Origin: Clostridia bacterium
GTDB lineage: Bacteria > Bacillota_A > Clostridia > Oscillospirales > CAG-272
DNA length: 9,825 nt
Reading direction: 5' to 3'
NCBI GenBank assembly: GCA_017407725.1
Contig: JAFQWB010000035.1
Location: forward strand, 1 to 9,825
Shown here piece after piece: positions 6,730-9,825 of the stretch. The stretch's first letter is position 1. Every line of letters starts with the position of its first letter. The notes beneath the pieces were generated by a model, which saw only the letters and a list, made by a program, of their open reading frames with translations, was not told the origin of the DNA and did no database searches. Both the position numbers and the translations under genes were made by a program.

Positions 6730-7743
6730 ATGATAGCAAAAAAGATTTGTCTGCTCCATACGGGCGGAACTATTGGAATGATCAAAAGTGAAAGAGGATA
6801 TACACCGAGGGAGGGATATCTTGAGACTCTTCTTGAGTCGATTCCCGATCTCAGCGCTCCTTCAATGCCGTATTTTGAGCTCGTTGAGCTTGAGCCTCTT
6901 ATCGACTCGTCGAATATGTCAGTATCGGGCTGGAACAAGATCGCAAGGGAGGTTGCCGACAGATACGATGCGTACGACGGCTTTGTGATTCTTCACGGAA
7001 CAGATACGATGGCGTACACCGCTTCGGCTCTTTCCTTTATGCTCGACGGACTTTCAAAGCCTGTCATACTTACAGGCTCGCAGATTCCTCTTTGCGAGGT
7101 CAGAAGTGACGGACGTGATAATCTGATAACCTCGCTTTTAATGGCGTCAGACGGCATCGTAAACGAGGTTGCACTCTATTTTGGTGGAAGGCTGTTAAGA
7201 GGAAACAGATCGACAAAGATGTCGGCGGACGGGCTTCTTGCCTTTGATTCACCCAACTATCCCTATCTTGCAACGGCGGGAATCGGGATAAAATATAACA
7301 AATCGGCATTTGCAAAGAGATCGAAGAGCGAGGAATTCAGCTTAAGACTTTTTGAGGAGATACCGATAGGCGTTCTCAAGGTATTTCCGGGTATGAGCTT
7401 TACGCTCTTCGATTCTGTTATAAGCGAAAGACTTAAGGGAATAGTGCTTGAGACCTTCGGCTCGGGTAACGTGCCGAGCGAGAATAATACTCTACTTCCA
7501 ATAATTAAAAAAGCATTTGATAACGGAGCTATAGTTACCGTATGCTCACAGTGTCCGCAGGGCACGGTGGCGCTCGGTGCATATGCATCAAGCTCGCCGC
7601 TCAAGGCGGCGGGCGCGGTGAGCGGCTTTGATATGACCACCGAGGCGGCGGTTGCAAAGCTTTATTACCTTTTCAGCATGGGATATTCGGCAAAGGAAAT
7701 CAAATCTAAAATGGAAAAGGATCTCAGGGGAGAGCTCTCCTGA
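6730..7743 (+). CDS. ansA: L-asparaginase, cytoplasmic type I
   Basis: A 337-residue enzyme that hydrolyses L-asparagine to L-aspartate and ammonia. The two family signatures are clear: LLHTGGTIGM with nucleophile Thr14, and HGTDTMAYTASALSFML with Thr91 and Asp92; Lys163 in RSTKMSADG fits the catalytic lysine. GSQIPLCEVRSDGRDNL is the type I (AnsA) form, unlike periplasmic type II enzymes, and no signal peptide is present, so it acts in the cytoplasm. The length is that of E. coli AnsA (338). The start follows AAGGAG (6717-6722, overlapping the previous stop codon) by seven bases. The same fold also occurs in the archaeal/amidotransferase GatD, but GatD has an extra N-terminal domain that is absent here. 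It probably provides aspartate and nitrogen; why it sits between an ECF subunit and a glycosidase is unclear. Confidence 0.93.
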   Translation: MIAKKICLLHTGGTIGMIKSERGYTPREGYLETLLESIPDLSAPSMPYFELVELEPLIDSSNMSVSGWNKIAREVADRYDAYDGFVILHGTDTMAYTASALSFMLDGLSKPVILTGSQIPLCEVRSDGRDNLITSLLMASDGIVNEVALYFGGRLLRGNRSTKMSADGLLAFDSPNYPYLATAGIGIKYNKSAFAKRSKSEEFSLRLFEEIPIGVLKVFPGMSFTLFDSVISERLKGIVLETFGSGNVPSENNTLLPIIKKAFDNGAIVTVCSQCPQGTVALGAYASSSPLKAAGAVSGFDMTTEAAVAKLYYLFSMGYSAKEIKSKMEKDLRGELS

Positions 7744-7754
7744 CAGAGAATGAT

Positions 7755-9629
7755 ATGAATATTTTTGAAAACGCCAAATGGATCTGGAGAGACGCCGACG
7801 CCGAAAAGGAGGAGTACGTCTTTTTTGAAAAGACCTTTAATTGCGACCCCGGAAGGGTGTGCCTTTTAATTGCCGCAGAGACCGACTATATTGCATACGT
7901 AAACGAAAAGAGAGTTTCGTTCAATCAGTTTTCGGGATACAGAAATGAAAAGTATTATGATGAGATCGATATATCTTCCTTTTGTCAGAAGGGTGAGAAC
8001 ACTCTCAGAGTTACGGTAAGACACGAGGGAGTCAATTCGGCGTGCAGAATAAGTGACGGAGCAGGACTTATCTTTTCAGTTCGCGAAAATGAAAAGGAAA
8101 TTGCTTTCAGCGACGAGGACACGCTTTCATCGCTTTCGTCCGAATATACAAGCTATATTGTACGGCATATTACCGGTCAGCTCGGACTTTCATCCACAAT
8201 GGATTCAAGAGAGAAAAAAGAGGAAAAGAAGAGAAGCAGAGCGGTTTCTCTTTGCAGAAATCTTTTGCCCCGACCCGTAAAGCCGCTTGAAATTCTTGAA
8301 AAAAGAAGAGCTGTACCGATAGAGATTGGCGGAAGAAGAATATACGATCTCGGAAGAGAAGAGTGCGGATATCTTTACCTCAGAGTGAAGTGCGAAAACG
8401 AAGGACTTGTAAGGGTCGTTTACGGCGAGCACGTAACAGACGGATGCGTAAGATATCGTATAGGCGGCAGAGATTTCTCGCTCGACTTTAATTGCAGAGC
8501 AGGAGAAAGCTACTTTGAGCAGCTTTTTGTCAGAGTTGCAGGAAGATATTTTGAGGTTTTTGGCGATACCGAGATTCTTGAAATAGGTCTTATTCCCGTT
8601 TTGTATCCCCTCACCGAAAAGCCGATAGATGAAAAAATAAAGGGTCTTGACAGAAGGATATACGAAACTGCGGTAAGAACGCTCCGCCTTTGCATGCACA
8701 CTCATTATGAGGACTGTCCGTGGCGTGAGCAGGCACTTTACGTGCTCGACAGCAGAAATCAGATGCTCTGCGGCTACGATGCATTTTTCGAAAGTGATTT
8801 TCAGCGCGCAAATCTTGTTTTTATCTCAAAAGGAAAGCGCGAGGATTCTCTTCTTGAGCTTACTTACCCTGCAGTAAATACTCCCGCCATTCCCTTTTTC
8901 TCGGTAATGTACCCGGTTGCCGTTTACGAATACGTATGCGCTACGGGTGACAAGAGCATTATCCCCGAGGTTGTTGATACGATGCGGGGTATAATGAATA
9001 CCCTTTACGGCAGGATCACCGACAGAGGTCTTATTCCCAATCTTCCTCCCCCATACTGGAATTTCTATGAGTGGAGCGATTTCTCGGCAGGTCATAACGA
9101 GCTTGGCAACAATGCTCCGAGAGCTGAAAAATACGACCTCATACTTAACTGTGCATTTATTTATTCTGCAGAGCGTTTTTCTGCCCTTTGCAGGGAAATG
9201 GGCGAGAGCGCCGATTTCGATATTGCCAAAATAAAAGATGCGGCAGAGCGCGAATTTTTCATCCCCGAGAGCGGAGCATTCAAGCTCTCAAGTGAGTATG
9301 ATACGGTATCTCAGCTCGGATGTGCCTTTGCGCTTCTTGTCGGTCTTGGAGATGAAAGAACTCTTTCCTTTGTGAAATGCGAAAGAGAGGGCGTTATTCC
9401 CGCAACACTTTCAATGCTCGGCTACGTGTACGATGCGCTTATAAAGAGTGATGAAAATGCCGTCGAATTTGTTCTTGACGATATAAGAAAGAAATATTCC
9501 TATATGCTTGAAAAGGGAGCGACCTCCTTCTGGGAAACAATAAACGGTGATTCCGATTTCGCAAATGCGGGCAGCCTCTGCCACGGCTGGAGCGCAATGC
9601 CGATATATTACCTTAACAGACTCTTATAA
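7755..9629 (+). CDS. GH78-family alpha-L-rhamnosidase-like glycosidase, intracellular, short form
   Basis: A 624-residue protein. Residues 1-130 resemble the N-terminal beta-sandwich of GH78 proteins (KWIWRDADAE, FEKTF, YIAYVNEKRV); a second beta region spans about 185-285 (YDLGREECGYLYLRV); the (alpha/alpha)6 catalytic barrel follows. The key motif YEDCPWREQ gives Asp320, the likely general acid Glu325 and Asp332, aligning with Bacillus RhaB Asp567, Glu572 and Asp579; the position of Arg573 is Gln326. TSFWET supplies the likely general base Glu594, followed by SLCHGWSAMP. The protein stops about 20 residues later, so the C-terminal beta domain (Bac_rhamnosid_C) usual in GH78 is missing. No signal peptide, so it would act on an imported glycoside or oligosaccharide. 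The ATG at 7755 has a poor ribosome binding site but is needed to include the KWIW motif; 11 bases separate it from ansA, so coupling is likely. Rhamnose specificity is unproven. Confidence 0.85.
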   Translation: MNIFENAKWIWRDADAEKEEYVFFEKTFNCDPGRVCLLIAAETDYIAYVNEKRVSFNQFSGYRNEKYYDEIDISSFCQKGENTLRVTVRHEGVNSACRISDGAGLIFSVRENEKEIAFSDEDTLSSLSSEYTSYIVRHITGQLGLSSTMDSREKKEEKKRSRAVSLCRNLLPRPVKPLEILEKRRAVPIEIGGRRIYDLGREECGYLYLRVKCENEGLVRVVYGEHVTDGCVRYRIGGRDFSLDFNCRAGESYFEQLFVRVAGRYFEVFGDTEILEIGLIPVLYPLTEKPIDEKIKGLDRRIYETAVRTLRLCMHTHYEDCPWREQALYVLDSRNQMLCGYDAFFESDFQRANLVFISKGKREDSLLELTYPAVNTPAIPFFSVMYPVAVYEYVCATGDKSIIPEVVDTMRGIMNTLYGRITDRGLIPNLPPPYWNFYEWSDFSAGHNELGNNAPRAEKYDLILNCAFIYSAERFSALCREMGESADFDIAKIKDAAEREFFIPESGAFKLSSEYDTVSQLGCAFALLVGLGDERTLSFVKCEREGVIPATLSMLGYVYDALIKSDENAVEFVLDDIRKKYSYMLEKGATSFWETINGDSDFANAGSLCHGWSAMPIYYLNRLL

Positions 9630-9638
9630 AAATAACGA

Positions 9639-9670
9639 AAATCCCGACAGATTTTCTGTCGGGATTTCTT
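9639..9670 (+). terminator. Intrinsic terminator of the ktr-GH78 operon
   Basis: A perfect 13-bp stem (AAATCCCGACAGA with TCTGTCGGGATTT) closes a three-base loop TTT and runs into TTTCTTATT. It begins ten bases after the GH78 stop and ends the operon. The left flank on the other strand is also T-rich, so it may act in both directions. Confidence 0.92.
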
Positions 9671-9678
9671 ATTCACCC

Positions 9679-9708
9679 TGCACAAAAAGAGCTATCCCAA
9701 ATTGTGCA
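9679..9708 (+). repeat. Inverted repeat TGCACAA-N16-TTGTGCA
   Basis: Two perfect 7-base half-sites face each other across 16 bases, 25 bases upstream of the -35 box of the next gene. This arrangement could be a regulator-binding site or a weak stem-loop. No known operator is recognised. Confidence 0.45.
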
Positions 9709-9732
9709 TATATACGAAAAATCGGGGGAGTA

Positions 9733-9761
9733 TTGACAAGCAAGGTTAAAAGTGGTAAAAA
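9733..9761 (+). promoter_or_regulatory. Putative sigma-A type promoter for the next gene
   Basis: A consensus -35 box TTGACA (9733-9738) and, after exactly 17 bases, TAAAAA (9756-9761), a -10 box with four of six matches. The upstream terminator shows that the downstream gene needs its own promoter. AAGTGG at 9750-9755 and AAGTGTGGG at 9773-9781 lie in and just after the core promoter and may be regulator sites. Confidence 0.5.
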
Positions 9762-9817
9762 AATAATTGAACAAGTGTGGGACTATCTTACTAATTAAAA
9801 AGTTTGAGGTGAAATAC

Positions 9818-9825
9818 GTGAAAAA
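9818..9825 (+). CDS. Start of a downstream gene, cut by the window edge
   Basis: A GTG at 9818 follows GAGGTG (9806-9811) by six bases and is the likely first codon of a gene that continues outside the window. Only Val/Met-Lys and part of a third codon are visible, so no function can be given. The 188 bases between the GH78 gene and this start hold the terminator, the inverted repeat and the promoter described separately. Confidence 0.45.

Noticed and set aside
7805..7814. AAAGGAGGAG as a ribosome binding site for a later GH78 start
   Set aside because: No ATG, GTG or TTG start follows at the right distance in frame, and a later start would remove the conserved KWIW segment.
8205..8705. Minus-strand open frame of 166 codons inside the GH78 gene
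   Set aside because: Antisense shadow; the + strand frame carries conserved catalytic motifs across this stretch.
9547..9798. 83-codon open frame over the GH78 end, terminator and promoter region
   Set aside because: It runs through a strong terminator and the next promoter in a different frame from GH78, and has no ribosome binding site.

Overview
The window looks like chromosomal DNA of an uncultivated anaerobic Firmicute (Clostridia-like, gut or rumen type). The evidence is indirect: moderate GC by eye, heavy use of AGA for arginine and ATA for isoleucine, strong GGAGG-type ribosome binding sites, compact operons, and gene families typical of that group (KtrAB potassium uptake, ECF S component, short cytoplasmic GH78 enzyme). 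All convincing genes lie on the + strand. I see no mobile element, CRISPR array, tRNA or rRNA.

Region 1 (1-3327) is the end of a surface-polysaccharide operon. It holds the C-terminal part of capE, then complete capF and capG, joined by overlapping start/stop codons. These three enzymes together convert UDP-GlcNAc to UDP-N-acetyl-L-fucosamine, a precursor for capsule, O-antigen-like or exopolysaccharide glycans. A small DUF308/HdeD-like membrane protein follows, then a strong intrinsic terminator.

Region 2 (3328-4085) holds one unrecognised 216-residue membrane protein that appears to be built from three successive two-helix units.

Region 3 (4086-9670) begins with a TATAAT -10 element and reads as one five-gene operon: ktrB and ktrA (K+ channel-type transporter and its RCK gating subunit), an ECF transporter substrate-binding (S) subunit, a cytoplasmic type I L-asparaginase, and a short GH78 alpha-L-rhamnosidase-like glycosidase without a signal peptide. 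Gaps between these genes are 11-25 bases. The operon ends in a 13-bp-stem intrinsic terminator. Potassium uptake, vitamin/small-molecule uptake, asparagine hydrolysis and intracellular deglycosylation have no obvious common pathway, which is the main puzzle of the window.

Region 4 (9671-9825) is a promoter region for a gene that starts at about 9818 and runs off the end. It carries a 7-bp inverted repeat, a consensus -35 box and two AAGTG-type motifs.

I did not find a clearly new biological system here. The most unusual items are the mixed Ktr/ECF/asparaginase/GH78 operon, the threefold-repeat membrane protein, and the GH78 protein that lacks the usual C-terminal domain and has Gln beside the catalytic acid.
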